A DNA stretch of 62,538 nt from Brachionus plicatilis (GCA_010279815.1 QEOQ01000697.1:356080-418617), one strand, 5' to 3'; positions 22,031 through 34,698 are shown, numbered from the stretch's first letter. Notes: generated by a model from the sequence alone, not told the origin. Numbers and translations: made by a program.

Positions 22031-22975
22031 GTAAAAATCATGTCACATGTCTGAGGACTATTATTAATAATCATTAATAACCTTTTTCTCTTATAATTGC
22101 TTTTTATTTTTTGTTTATACTAAAATTAGAGCCTTTTTTAATAATCATTTAAAGGAACTAAAGCTCGATACGGTTTACAAATGAAAAAAAATAATTAATT
22201 TTTCGTGACAATCTTTTTTTTGTGTTTTATTTGAATTCATAATAACAATGGTGAAGGAATTTAATTACTCAGAGCAATTAAGAATTTTTTTAATAAAATC
22301 TATCTTCAATACAATAGCTTACACAGTCATTTCTTTGATTAAGTTGAGTTGAATTAATAAAAATGTCACATTTTCATTTATTTTCTCTTAAATTAGGTTC
22401 GTTCTGGGACTCTACTAATTTGGCTATTACGAGCTCATTCTTTTATTTGGCATTGATAATATGAAGCTTTAACTTAAGAAAAAAGAAAAAAGCAAGTATA
22501 TTTTCCATTTTAAGTAAAATAACGGGTAAAACTTATCTAAATACATTCTGAAAAAGAATTCATTAAAAAGTTTTTTAAACAAAAATTTTTAACTAAAAAA
22601 AAATAGTGTATTTTTTGGTCTTTTAATAAAAATAACCATACAATTTTTAAAAACCATTAAAAATTGCGAAGTTTCAAAGAATACGGGGCAATTAGAAAAA
22701 AAAAACTCAGCAGTTTCATCCATATTTTTTTTGGCATTTTCTAATAGAACTCGATGCGCTGATTAATATTATATGTGAAATTTCTTAAGCCACTTAATAA
22801 AAATATATAAATAAAACTCTATCTATTTTGAATTTTGAAAACATAAAATTATTTAAAAAATGACCAAATGCTCTACAAATATTAAAATATTTCATAATTT
22901 TTTATTCATTTTTTTCAAGTATTTATTTTGTGATCTTAGCTAAAAAAATTATCAAACATTAGTTTTAAATAATAC
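22031..22975. other. No gene; inverted sequence shared with 23,719-23,750
   Basis: GTGTATTTTTTGGTCTTTTAATAAAA (in two pieces around 22,608-22,633) is mirrored near 23,719-23,750 (TTTTATTAAAAGACCAATAAA). These could be the ends of a 1.1-kb decayed element that contains the mini-element at 22,976. No ORF recognised. Confidence 0.4.
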
Positions 22976-23122
22976 ATAGAAATTTTGGTGATTTTATTTT
23001 TCAATTTGATGTTTAAATTCGTGATGAATTGTGATAAAGATAAATTAGAAAATGAGGATTCTTCAGTAATTGAAAATAATGACAATCTTTCAGATGAAGA
23101 ATAAAATCACCAAAATTTCTAT
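22976..23122 (+). mobile_element. 147-bp mini-element with 22-bp TIRs and an acidic 31-aa frame
   Basis: ATAGAAATTTTGGTGATTTTAT is mirrored by ATAAAATCACCAAAATTTCTAT, flanked by ATAC on both sides. Between them lies a complete small frame (about 23,009-23,104) with ATG and TAA: MFKFVMNCDKDKLENEDSS, then a D/E-rich end. It resembles the acidic N-terminus of a DNA transposase left after internal deletion. Whether it is expressed is unknown. Confidence 0.6.
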
Positions 23123-23944
23123 ATACAACAAATATTTGTTTCTATATTTCTATATTTGTTTCATTACAACAAATATAGAATATTTAGTTTTGTTGTTTTA
23201 AAACAAAGATCTTTTAATTTTATTTTTGTATACAAGTAATAAAAAAACTTTTTGAAAAAAAAAAAATTGTAAAATATTTAAGAATATTGTAAATTAGAAT
23301 TTTTTCATTTTAAAAAATTGAACAGCCTTTCAAAAAAATATCCAAAATCAATTAAAAAGCATAGTACTCTACATTTTTTAAATTATAAAGAAGGTGAAGT
23401 TTAAGAATTTTAACTTAAAAAAAATCAAAATTTCCTTTTCTTAGACATTAAAATATTTGATTACTTTAATTATTATTACTTTTGCTAATAATTATTGTAA
23501 TCAATTTAGGAAATAAGTAAAAAAGATAATATTTTTATCTTTTTTTAAAGAAAGTTATTTTCTTAATTTTATAAGAATAAAAAAATAAAATATTTTTATT
23601 TTAAAACAACAAAAATTAAGTATCCTATCAATGTAATAAGATTACAAAAGTAACTCACATTTTTTTAAAAATAAGTTTAAAACTTGGCAGTCTTTCATAC
23701 TTTTTCAAAATTAAATGGAAATTTTTATTAAAAGACCAATAAATACACCATGTTGAAGTAAAAACTATTTTTTTAATAAATTTTTATTTTTTAATTGAAC
23801 ACTGTTGATACACTAATTCAAGTAAATTAAAAAAAATTTGAACTAATTTTCAAATTTCACAGTTATTTGAAAAATAAAAGAAAAAAAAATAGAATAAGCT
23901 ATAATGGAACATCTTATAATTTGTCCCTTTTTTAATGAAAAGGG
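23123..23944. other. Intergenic, no gene seen
   Basis: Starts with local ATATTTGTTTCTATATTT repeats, then plain A/T-rich DNA. No ORF or domain. Confidence 0.35.
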
Positions 23945-24085
23945 TTTTAGCATGTGTCCTGTACTGCAGAGACATTTTTAAGATCTTTGCGCCATAGCAA
24001 GGTTGGAACCTTCAATCCTCTGCCTATATGACTAACACACAAATCTTCGGCTTTACCACCTGGTTTAAGAACTGATGGCCATCAA
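23945..24085 (-). mobile_element. Possible tRNA-derived SINE head
   Basis: On the minus strand, TGGTAAAGCCGAAG (24,060-24,047) resembles a Pol III A box, and AAGGTTCCAACCTT (about 24,013-24,000) resembles a B box in a short T-arm-like stem, about 50 nt apart. Local GC is above the surroundings. It does not fold as a complete tRNA, so a SINE head or tRNA pseudogene is more likely. Confidence 0.35.
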
Positions 24086-25990
24086 ATGTTAAAAAGTATT
24101 CAAAATTATTATCAACTAAAAGTTAAGTATCAACTTAAAGACTAAAAAAAGTTGAAATTTGCACTTAATTTTAGACCAAAATTTTAAAATAAAAAAAGTC
24201 AAACTAAATTTCTTCTTAAATTAATTTGATTGCATTTTTGGATCTTGTCACTTTAATGATCAATAGATCATAAATTTTACTTGAAAAATTTTTTTAGTAA
24301 TATTTTTGATCAAAAAAGGAAAAAAATTTAAAAACAAAAATCGATCATTATTTTTACATTAAATTAGATCAAAAAATTTACAGCTATTAAAAAATAATTT
24401 CACAGTTAATTCTCGAGCATCTGGTCTGGCTAGAATAATTGACTTAATTTTTTAATTCATTAATTTCTTTTTCAATTAAATTAAGATTCAAAAAATTTGT
24501 AATTTTATTTAAAAAAGAAATTGAATTATGTAAAAATCATGAAATTGACAGGACTCCACTTAGGGACATACGGAACAAAATCTGGAATGGAATAGTCCGT
24601 TAACTTCATGTAGGCAAATTGTTGGAAAAGTCTGAAGAAAATTTTTGAGTAAGAAAAAAAGCCCTTCAATGGGCACCTCAAGGGTAACATAAGGTATGAT
24701 GACGAGCAGTAACATGGAGAATTAGGTAAGGAAAAAATTAACTTTTTAGATTAAAATTGTCTAAAATAATAAAATGCTATTCAAAGCCCTGAAAAAATCA
24801 TTTTTAAAAACTTTGTCCTATTGATTGCTTCTTGATTTTAAATAAACCCAAAAATGAAGCAGATTCTGAAAGAAAATAATAAGACCAAAGCTAAGCCAGT
24901 TCCAAGTACCAATAAAAGCAGCAGATTCAAGCATATTGAATTCATTCTTTATTAGAGTACTTGATTAATTTTTGATGTACAGATTGGATCTTTACATTAA
25001 AAGAAAAATATGCCTGAAAATAGAATTTGGATTATTTTGCTAGCAATTTTTGATTACATCATATTTTTTACTTTTTTGAACTACCTTAAGCTTATGTCTA
25101 AAAAGCATAAACAAAAATTTTTGTTGTCAGATAAGATTAAAAATTAATGAGGAAATTTGAACCACTAAGACTCTTGAAAAAACATCTGATTTTCAAGTCA
25201 ACATGTCATTCATTTCTTCTAGTTAAAGTCCATACATCATTTGTTTTTGTTTAATAAATAAATCTTTAATTAAAATAATTTTTAACAAATGAATGATTTA
25301 TCTCGACTCGTTGAAAATTAATTTTCTAATTATGTAATAATATCTAAAGAAAATAATCCCTAAAAAATGATAAAATTCCAAGCATCGATATATTTTATCT
25401 AATTTTATGATTAATAACTTTTAAATGAGCCAAATTTGAAGGAAACAAAAGTTTCAATTTATCTTCTTTTACAAGCTAAAAAACTTTTGAAAGGGTTGTA
25501 TTTCTAAAAAAAAATTATTTATCAATTAAATAATTACTTTTGATTTCTAATGATTTGGATGTTGTTTTACATCAAATTGAAGTAAATATTTTTTGAGTTC
25601 AAACGCCAATTTAAGCCTAAAGAAGATCAAAATTAATTTATCAAAAAAAAAAATACTTCAAAAACTCTATCTTTAAAATTTAGTTCAATGAAAATTGTAA
25701 AAATAAATTTTTATTCAATAAAACTGAGTTTTTAATTATGTTCACTTCCGTACACATTTAAATCAAGTCTTCCATTTTTATTCAGTTGATCAATAGAGCT
25801 ACTTGCTCTTTTCCAAAGTTTAATATTTTACCATCATGGTAAATTTTTGTTTTGAAAATAAATTTGATCTGCTTTTATTTTAATCATAAAAAAATTTCAG
25901 TGAAGCGTTTAACTTGTCTAGAATTTTTGATTATTTTAAAAAAATTGAAAAGCTCTATAATATCGATATCCCAAATTTTGAATAAAAAAA
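24086..25990. other. Intergenic, no gene seen
   Basis: About 1.9 kb of A/T-rich DNA. A somewhat GC-richer stretch at 24,545-24,725 contains no open frame. The 65-codon frame at 25,852-26,049 is low-complexity and overlaps the next element. Confidence 0.35.
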
Positions 25991-26877
25991 ACCCATATTA
26001 TAAATTTTTCTCCCCAATTTTTAAATTAATTACCCCTTTTGAATTATAAATTAAGATTTACACCTGATTTAATAAAACATTATTTTTTTTTAATACTGAC
26101 CCCAATGAAATTAAAACGACACCTAATTTATTAAAATTAAACCAATTTTTTTGACACTTAAAAAATCCTATCTAAGAAATTGAAATTAATAAATGTTCCA
26201 TTAATCAAAAATGTTTAGTTCTGCAAGTATTCTAGAAAATAACTTTAACGATACAAGCAATGACGCTGATGACGTTTCAAAAAATAAAAGAAGTACAGCA
26301 AAGACTTTCGATTGTGTTCATGAATGTAAATTGTAGAAAGAATTCAAAAGACTGGTCAAAAATTTACATTTTGAAAATGTCCGCTGGAATAAATTGATTT
26401 CGATTAACCCACATACAAATGTAAATTTAACAAAAAAGGCTGCAAAAAATCATTTTATTTCAAAGTTAAAAATGGTGAAACAAATGGTTCAGTTTATGTT
26501 TCAGACAATCAACATTCAAATCATTCAAACGATGAAAATTCTGCTGCTCTTCTTCTTCAGACAAAAGAAAAAAATCTGTATTTTCGATCAATTGGACGGA
26601 CCAAAAAGATTAGTTACACAAGAAATGTGAAAAATGTGAAATGACCAAGAGAAGATACCGGGCTTGTCCAATTAAATGTGGTAAAAAATAATATTTTTTG
26701 TGGTAGAAATAAAAAAAAAATTTTTTTTAATACTTTTGGTATTTTTCTAATTAATTTGGTGTGAATGTGAAAAAAAAGTGTCATTTTATTTTTATTTTTT
26801 TCTCATTAATTGGTGTAATTCCAATAAAATTGGGTTAAAAAATTTAATTTTGGTGTATTTTATTCAATGTTTGGGGT
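25991..26877 (+). mobile_element. MULE derivative with ACACC/GGTGT arrays
   Basis: Starts ACCC and ends GGGGT, with A-rich flanks (AATAAAAAA on both sides). The left end holds CCCC, TACCCC, CACCT, GACCCC and ACACCT motifs (25,991-26,165). The right end holds GTGGTA, TTGGTGT, TTGGTGTAA, TTTGGTGTA and TTGGGGTAA (26,680-26,877). The interior encodes an N-terminal transposase fragment. The duplication is in low-complexity DNA and so is weak evidence. Confidence 0.7.
26211..26700 (+). pseudogene. MULE transposase N-terminal (FLYWCH-like) fragment, frameshifted
   Basis: The first frame (26,211-26,340) begins MFSSASILENNFNDTSNDADD and has a basic KNKRSTAKTFDCVHE stretch with a stop. A following frame reads RLVKNLHFENVRWNKLISIN. 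A third frame gives KVKNGETNGSVYVSDNQHSN with an H...H pair, followed by SAALLLQTKEKNLYF. Acidic leader, a Trp in the zinc-finger region and a terminal HxxxH are the FLYWCH-like N-terminus of MULE transposases. At least two frameshifts. No DDE core. Confidence 0.5.
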
Positions 26878-27104
26878 AAATAAAAAAAATAAGTTAGAAT
26901 ACTTAGAATTAAAAATCTGAAAATTTTAAATTAGTTGAATTTTAATTTTTAAATTTCAAATTGCTCATTATTTTTGTCAATTCATCGATATTCCTGAAAC
27001 ATTATCCATTTTAATTGGCATATAATTTACGTAGAAGCTAATTTCTTAATCGGAATATCAATATTGAAAAAGTTCATATAAAAAATTGAAATCAACAATA
27101 AGTG

Positions 27105-27375
27105 TTGGCAATTAAGCTTTTGTACTTTTGAATATTGGAGTAATCACCTGTAAACATATTATCAGTATTGCTTATGAATTACCGCTAAAAGTTTTTCCAG
27201 CAGTCGATTTGAGCATTGAAAAAATACCAAAGTCCTACCAGCTCTAGAAAAAAATTCAGTTAGTCCATTAAATCCATAATTAGCATCAAATGTACAAACT
27301 GTTGAGAATTCACTGGAAACAACTATTAAATTAAATGAACTTACAAGAATTGCATCTCAATCAACAACGGCATTG
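27105..27375 (+). pseudogene. MULE transposase SWIM/C-terminal remnant
   Basis: One frame reads CTFEYWSNHL; a +1 shift continues CKHIISIAYELPLKVFPAVD and LSIEKIPK. CxxxxW...CKH is the SWIM pattern, and the block after it parallels 'YELSKFDTFPALDLNIE' at about 4,345-4,395. That makes it a relative of the 4-kb MULE. A later stretch (27,270-27,370) is Ser/Thr/Asn-rich and unrecognised. No terminal array could be defined. Confidence 0.5.
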
Positions 27376-27849
27376 TGAAATTTCATACAAAACTTCCAAT
27401 AAAAAAATAAAAAAATTTTTATAACTTTTGTTCTAAAAGTCAAAAACTTGTTCTGTAAATGAAACAAAGTGAAACAACTTTTGTTTCATCTACTGCGGAA
27501 GTCTGCAAAATCAGCAAAATTCCACACTATTTAAAAGTATTAAAAATTAATTTGCAAATATTTTAATAAATAAAAAAAAAATAAATTGATTTTTTCTACT
27601 TTATTATTTTTTTTCTATGAATTATTTTGTGTATTTTTTATATATTTTTTATTAATAAATTACGTACGAAAAAATATTCTAGCACTTATATAAATTATAT
27701 GCCATTATAATTGAGCATTATAAGTTGGTAGGATTATTTTTTTCTAAAAAATTAGTCTTTTTTGCATTTATGCTGCTAAATTTACGGCAAACGTAATTTA
27801 AAAATAAAGAAAATTCAACCAAATTTAAAAATTATTTTCCTATAACTCT

Positions 27850-28240
27850 TAGATGACTTAGATTTTGAAAAAAAATTAACAAATATAGAAAAATTTACAA
27901 AAAAGATAAATTTTTTTTTTGTGATAAAGTTTAAAAAAATTTATAATCTAAGGTTCCAGAAATTCAAAACTTAAGTGCTATCTGAATTTCTAATTTTTGA
28001 CTTAAAATTCGTAAACTACGTCCTTTGAAACCCTAGATTTCATTTTTTTTGGGGGACAAAAAAAAAAAATTTATAGACAGGTGTCTAAAAAGAACTAACC
28101 CTTTAAAAAGTTGTAGATCTTTCAGACTCAATTACTCAAAGATTAAATTATTTTTTTAATCTTTTTTTAAATTATATATATATTGTGAAAGAGCATAAAA
28201 TCTTCTACACCCTGGTATATAAAATATAATTAAAATACTT
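27850..28240 (+). repeat. Dispersed repeat family DR1, copy
   Basis: Contains AAGTGCTATCTGAATTTCTA, TTTTTGACTTAAAATTCGTAA, CGTCCTTTGAA, AACCCTTTAA.AAAGTTGTA, and a GAAAGAGCATAAAAT...CTGGTATAT end, all shared in order with 42,840-43,140. Part is inverted at 12,340-12,560. No ORF. Confidence 0.7.
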
Positions 28241-30048
28241 AAAATTTAAATCAAATCACATGATTTTAATACTTTATTTAAATAAAATAAAACATAAATT
28301 CAAAAAAGTAAAACCATAGATTTGTTCAGAATTTTGTCTAGTTTTGTTTAAAAAAAAAGTTGTTTATTAAGTAATCCCTGGGACTCGAACGATTAAACTT
28401 AAAAAAAGTATTCTTTTTGGCTTTTTTTCAATAATAAAAATTTTCACCCTTTTTTTCAAACAAAACTATACATTGAGTATTTGAATTTCATTAAAAACTC
28501 AAATTTTAAGGGTGACAAAATTTTATTTTAAACACTAAGTTACTTGGTGGAACATAAAAAAAATTCAGAGCCTGACTCTCCATGCAGTTGATTATACAAA
28601 AGAAAGCCGGTTATTGAAATGTTAATTTTTTTTTAGATTTCCTATGAAAATTTACGTTAAACTGTTCAAGAATTTTTAAATTTTGATTGTGTTTTAAATA
28701 AAGATAATTAAGGAATGTTCTTTTTTTTATTAAAATGCCTTTAAATTTTATTTCGTAAAAATGATTGTTAAAGGTCAGTAAGACATTTTTCCTAGATAAA
28801 CTAGAGACTATTTTGGATATCAAATAGGTGAGCTTTTTGCAGGATCTTGATCTTAGGGTCTGAAATTTTGCATCTTGTTTTTTCTCAAAAAAACCCTACC
28901 ATCGCTTACAGAAGCCTTTTATTCTATCTACATCATGTTTTTTTAAAGAGAAAAAATTATTAATTTTTAGAAATTTTTTGAAATTTTGAAATTATTTGAA
29001 TTTATTCATTAAGTCATTTTAATTTTTGCAGTGCATTGATACAAATGATGATAAATCGACTTTCTACTGAAGTTTTTTTCGAAAGGAATCTTGCTTAACT
29101 AGGTTCATTCACTGTTAAATGAAAGTGCATTTTTAAAGATTCCTCAGAATTTCGCGATAGATTTATCTAGCTAAAAATCGTTTAAAAAACAAACTGTTAC
29201 CTATCTTTATTATTCAAAGTATAAAATTTATTCTAATACAAAAATAATTGAAAGAACAATTAATTCCATTGAGATACCAAGCTCTAAAACTGAGATTTTA
29301 TTCAATTTCGACCAATATTGGAAGTTGAATATCTGATTAAAGAAAAAACCAAAACCTTAATTTTTTGTCCCTAAATAAACTCATATCATCTTTCTTTCGA
29401 AATAAATAAATAAAAAATATTTTTGATAATTTATTTCGTACCTCTACCAGACATACTTTCCAGATCACTTTTTTGGGTTTTCCAGAACTTGAAAATAAAA
29501 CAAAAATCGTAAACTCTAACCTAAAAATTTATGTAAATTTTTTATAGAAAAAATTGTTAGGCTAATTTCTTAACTAAGATTTACCATTTGAGGCTCCTTA
29601 AAATTTTAGAATGCTTCTATTATTAGAAATAGACTTTTTTCCATTTGGATAATTACCATTAATCAGACTTGTTTGTAAAAAATCAAATTAGCAAAATTCT
29701 TTAAAAAAAAATTTTTTTTATTTAATTCATTTTTTTGATTTTTATTCCGAAATTAATAATATTAACAAAATAGCATTGATTAGAGTTTGCCCAAAGCTAT
29801 TCTTTTGACACAATTTAAGCTTTCCTTAGTCAGAACATGAACTATTTTTTACAATAAAATAACGCCAGAAATAATAAACTCTTTAATTAAGTTATTCGGT
29901 TTTTAAAGGCCCAAATTTAATCGAGTTTTATCGTCCTTTGAGAATTCAGTTTTGGTTTTTTTTATTTCTCAAAAGAATAAAAAAAACTTTTCTTCTTTTC
30001 AATTTCTCATTAATTTTTTACAAAAAATAGATATAATTTTTAGGCAAC
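28241..30048. other. Intergenic, no gene seen
   Basis: Low-complexity A/T-rich DNA. The 70-codon minus-strand frame at 28,611-28,823 has no recognisable features and poor complexity. Confidence 0.35.
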
Positions 30049-30727
30049 GTGAAGTTCATGATCACATGATCAATACTTGATTAATAAAAATCTCAATAAA
30101 ATTATGAAAAAAGTTTTTTTGTTTCTTTTTTTAATTATAAACATTAAATGTTTAGTATTTAAAATTAAAAAAAATTGTTCCGATTGATCTTTATTTGGGT
30201 ATTGAGGAAATCAAATAGAAATTGAACAAAAATTCTTCCTTTTTTGATTAATTAAAATCAAAGTTGTTAAAAAATGCATTAAAAAATACTGCAAAAAAGT
30301 GCAACAAACAGACTTTGTTGTACTATTTTTAGCCAAAATAAATTCTTTCAATAAATTCTTTTAAATTTAAATCTAATTGATGTTTTATTTTTGTCTTATT
30401 TTTGCATGAGAAAATTATTCTAGTTATGTTACAGTATTTTTTTAAGTTTATTTTTTTAACTTTAATTTTAAGATGGAAGATTTTTCGTTCAATTTGTATT
30501 TGAATTTCACAACGCCTCTAATTGATTCTTCTAAAATTTTTGTTTGAAAATTTTGAAATATTTAAAATATTAATTAACATTTGATTTTAACTTAAGATCT
30601 CCTAGTTAAAGATCAAAAAAATTATGTTTAATAAAATTAAGTCTTTTTTGTCTAAAATTGATTAAAAAGTTTTTTTTCCAAACTAGTAATTTTTATTTGA
30701 AATTTACATTTGATCATGAACATCAAT
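30049..30727. repeat. Dispersed element DR2, copy B (about 680 bp, uninterrupted)
   Basis: The left end GTGAAGTTCATGATCACATG and right end TGATCATGAACATCA form short inverted termini. The body matches 19,674-19,795 and 20,791-21,120. It supplies the empty-site reference for the insertions in copy A. No coding frame. Confidence 0.7.
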
Positions 30728-31129
30728 TCGCTTAAATTTAAATTAATAAAAATATAATAATTAGTAGGGTTGTTAAACGCTCTAAATTTTGAAACATTAA
30801 ATTTTTTTTTATTTCATAATTAAAAAATAAAACTTCGATATGCCTACATTATTTTAAATTTCTTACTTGAAGGCAAAATTTCAATCTTTTTATTTTCTCT
30901 GATTGAAATTAAAACTTCAAGATTAAAATTTAATATCTTGAAGTAAAAATTTCAAGCAATTTTTCTACAAAAAAAGACTTGAAAAATAGTTTCAATTCAA
31001 AAAATTTCAAATGTCTAATTTTTAAATTTCGAATCGTACAAATAATAATATATTTACAAAAATATCAAATTAAACTTCTTTAAAGCAATTTTTTATTTTT
31101 TTGATTTATAAATAGAAAAACTATTAAAA

Positions 31130-31306
31130 ATGCTTACCGATAGAACAAATTCTACTAATGCCGAAACCCCAACGTCTTTTAACCAAAAAAAGCGAAAAGA
31201 AATTGAACCAAGATCTTTGGTATGGTTGCATTGTGCGTCTAAGACACATAGAGGTTTAGAAAAATGCAGGATTTGTTTAAAAGAAATAACTTTTAATAAG
31301 AAATAA
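31130..31306 (+). pseudogene. hAT transposase N-terminal BED zinc-finger fragment (58 aa)
   Basis: ATG-to-TAA frame: MLTDRTNSTNAETPTSFNQK, a basic KKRKEIEPRSL stretch, then VWLHC and EKCRICLKEI. VW.H/C followed by KCxIC is the first half of a BED-type zinc finger. The HxxxH half is missing, and the rest of a hAT transposase (RNase-H-like core, dimerisation domain) is absent. TAGGGTTGTTAAACG at 30,764 may be its left terminus; the right end was not found. A short relic too small to function as a transposase. Confidence 0.55.
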
Positions 31307-31826
31307 GTATGTGAATTAATTTATTGTGTAACAGCAACCTCAGTAATTTCAGCAATGCAGGTTTAGTTCAAAATGACCAAAGAAATCGGATGGTACCGTC
31401 TGCTTTAAATATGCTCAATTTTATTATGAAAAACAAATTTTAAACTTGTTTAAATTTTCAATTCAATTTAAGTACTCTCAAGTTCAAAATTTTTAAATTA
31501 TGATTTCCTTTATTTATAAATCGATTTTCTAATATCGAAAATTTTTGTGTTAAATTAATTTTCCAATTTAATAAACTACACAATAAGAAAATTTGATATT
31601 TCACGGTTTAAATTTTTCAAAAAACTAGTTATAATAATCTATTTTATACAAATTTGAAGAAAACATAGTTAACTGACACAATAGCAAGCGTATTTTAATG
31701 TTGGTGGTTCTATCTTGATCCAGAAACGCTTTTTCTTTTACTCTTTTACTTTTACTTAAATTACTTAATTCCAATTTTCATCATCCCTCTTAGTATTAGA
31801 AAGCTGAATATCATTTAACAGTTGTT
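31307..31826. other. No gene seen
   Basis: A few complex patches (31,320-31,410) may be more of the decayed hAT element, but no frame is readable. Confidence 0.3.
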
Positions 31827-32159
31827 GGCAAAATGTAATTTATTGTACATTATTATATTTTAAAATTTTTACATTTTTGAGAGAAGAAAAAAAAATCTCA
31901 AAATCAAAAAATCTAAAAAAATTTTCATTCAAGAAAAGTAATAATAAATTCGCAATTACTTAAAAAGGAGTTTTAGAAAAATTTAAATGTAAAAACCAAG
32001 GATAATTTTTTGAAAATCCCTTTTAATTAATTGCGAATTTATTATTACTTTTCTTGAATGAAAATTTTTTTAGATTTTTTGAATTTGAGATTTTTTTTTC
32101 TTCTCTCAAAAATGTAAAAATGTAAAAATATAAAAATGTACAATAAATAACATTTTGCC
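31827..32159. mobile_element. Foldback MITE family B, copy 1 (333 bp)
   Basis: GGCAAAATGTAATTTATTGTAC at the left mirrors GTACAATAAATAACATTTTGCC at the right, with arms of about 150 bp. Flanked by CAGTTGTT on both sides (perfect 8 bp). The other copy at 56,474-56,806 has exactly the same length. The frame at 32,045-32,266 is a shadow of one arm. Confidence 0.93.
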
Positions 32160-32585
32160 CAGTTGTTAGGTTTGTTCAAAAGTTTGACAAGTAGAGAACA
32201 ATTATTTTCAAAATTTTTCAAATAAATTTGATAAAGCCGAGTCGCTTTAATTCGACCTACCTTCATCCCTAAGTCTTTTCAAATTCATTTAAATAGTTTT
32301 TTCTTTAAAAACTTTTGCTTTAGTGATAATTGAAATTCTTTTGATGCATATTAACAAATACTAAATTTATAAAAATGGAAAACAGAGCGTAGATAGTTGT
32401 TTTTAAACTAGAAATATTATCCTAAATATCATCATAGCACAAACCCAAAGTCAAAATTTAAAAAAAAATAAGTTTTTCATGCTTACAATATTAACCTAAA
32501 AATTATTTTTTTACAACGCACTTTTTCAATGTTATTTCAACATTGGATACATTTTGTAATTCAAACACAAAAAATTAAACCATAT
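32160..32585. other. No gene seen
   Basis: Plain A/T-rich DNA. Confidence 0.3.
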
Positions 32586-33007
32586 ACAGTGCTGCTACGA
32601 TACCTTGAATTCACCATATTTTACGTAAATTTTGATAAATTCACGATATTTGACCATATTTAGCGTATTTATGGTAATCTAAAACAGGACATTTTTGGTA
32701 AAATAACGATAATTATTGTAAAATTCAGTGAAAAAAAAGTTTCTAAAATTTCTCGAAAAAAATGTATTTTAATGAAAAAAAATTTTTTTTTTGAATTTTT
32801 ATAAAAAGGAAAAAAATTAAAATTTGATTGAATATTTTGACGAAAATTGACGTAAATTTCGGGAAATTTTTGTTAAAAAAGGTGAAAAATGGAAAAATGG
32901 AAAAAATTCAACAAAAAAATATTTATATATTCTTTTTTTTTAAACAAATTATGAAAAATTAAAAAAAAAAGTCCGGACTTGGACTTTGGGACTTTAAACA
33001 ACTCTGA
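32586..33007. repeat. Possible 420-bp DNA element (CAGTGCTG ... CAACTCTG)
   Basis: Starts TACAGTGCTGCTACGATACC, contains a TTTTACGTAAATTTTG motif like the arrays at 47.4-49.1 kb, and ends AAAGTCCGGACTTGGACTTT...ACAACTCTG. The two ends are only partly complementary (CAG.G.TG), so this may be two half-elements joined. No duplication seen. Confidence 0.35.
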
Positions 33008-34698
33008 TTTATATATTTCTTACATTTTTCAACCGTCAAAGTTTTTTGAAAACCATTTATTGCTAAATCCACAAAATTCTGATTGAATATCTTTTTTTAA
33101 TACAGCTCTTTATGTATAATTTTTGTATTAATAAAAAAATTTTATATGTTCGTACTTAAAATTTTCAATTACCGATCTGGGAAAACTAATAAATATGAAA
33201 TTTATTTTAAAGGATCCACATTCAAAGAAGCTTGGGACATGGCAGCAAATAGCTTAAAAGCAATAAAAGCTAGAAAATAAAATCTGTTTTGTAAATAATA
33301 TTAAAATATTAAAATAATAATTTGTTAAAGTAATAATTTTAAAAAAAAACAAAAAAAGAATTTTTTTTATGATGATTGTAAAGATTAACTCTTCCTTTTT
33401 TTAGACTTCTTTAAAACTCACTCTTGTTTTGTTTCGAATAAATTAAATTAAATGAGTTAAATAATTTTAAAAATTCAAAATTTTCTTGCTAAATAGATCA
33501 AATGGGTTAAAAGAGTTAAAATTCTGTTTTTGGGGTTAAATTTCTGGCCAATTATATAAAATTTTAGGGGTAACCGGTATAACCCCTTTGACCCTTTTGA
33601 GCCTCACATAATTAACCGCGGAGCTAAAAGGGGTTATTCAAAAATTTCGGGAAAATTAGGTGACTATTTTTGAAGTTTCTGAACAAAATGGGTGCGAAAT
33701 AAGCAATAAAAAAAATATGGTCACCCGGTTAGACTAGGTTTAAACAAATTAAAGTATAAACAAATTAAAGTATAAATATAATCCATATGTCAAGTTTATT
33801 TTCATATCTAAAATTTTAAAGCATTTTATTGAACTTTAATAGATTAGAATTTTTTAGAGAAAAAAAATTTAATGTTTTTTAAATTTATTATTTGTTTGTT
33901 TTAGTGGAAAAAATAAATTAATTTTATTTTGAATGAATGTATTAAAAATTCATGAATTTGAAAATCTGAATTGTTTAAATTACTGACTATTTTTGTTAAA
34001 TAAATTAGATATCAACCATTATTAAACATAACATGTCTAGTAATGTTTAGTATCTATTTCTTAAAAATTATCAAAATAATTAGATCAATTAAGTTTTAAG
34101 TTTTAACTTTAATTTGTTATACATTTCTTTGTCTTTTAGAATAGATGAATCAGAAAGCTTGAATGAAAAAAAGGCACTATGATCTAATATAAACATAAAA
34201 CTTTTAAAAGTCTTTTGATAAGTTATCTTATGTTGACAAGTATAATTTCCTATTAAATGATCAACACTATCGACTACTTTTTTTTTATTATTTTTCATTT
34301 GATCACCGCTTTTTATGCAAAAAAAAAATAAGCATCAAAAGTATAAAAAAGGTTTTGTCCTCTAAAGATTGGTTTATTATTATCGAAATTTTTTTTTGCC
34401 CATATTTCTCTAAAAGATTTAAATTTGAATTTCTGTAATAACTCCCCTGAATAATTTTAATTATTTTACCACTTGAAAAAATTACAAATTTTAAAACATT
34501 AATTTTTTTTGTCTTAAAAACTTTTTATTAACATCATTTAAAAAAATTCAAGCCTATTAAAGTTAATTAAAAAAGGATTTTATAAAGTTTTATAAATGTC
34601 GTATAGAATAAGCAAAATTAATTGTTTAGCTTACATTAAATAAATCTTTATTAAGTTGTGTGTTGGATGCCAGCAAAAGAAAACTAAAAAAATAATAG
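33008..34698. other. Mostly empty; two weak coding-like scraps
   Basis: A short plus-strand frame at about 33,212-33,281 reads GSTFKEAWDMAANSLKAIKA and then stops. On the minus strand, 34,298-34,089 reads VDSVDHLIGNYTCQHKITYQ with an H...C spacing seen in some LINE C-termini. Neither is assigned. The rest is A/T-rich. Confidence 0.3.

Noticed and set aside
32045..32266. 73-codon minus-strand frame
   Set aside because: Mostly one arm of the 333-bp MITE; not a gene.
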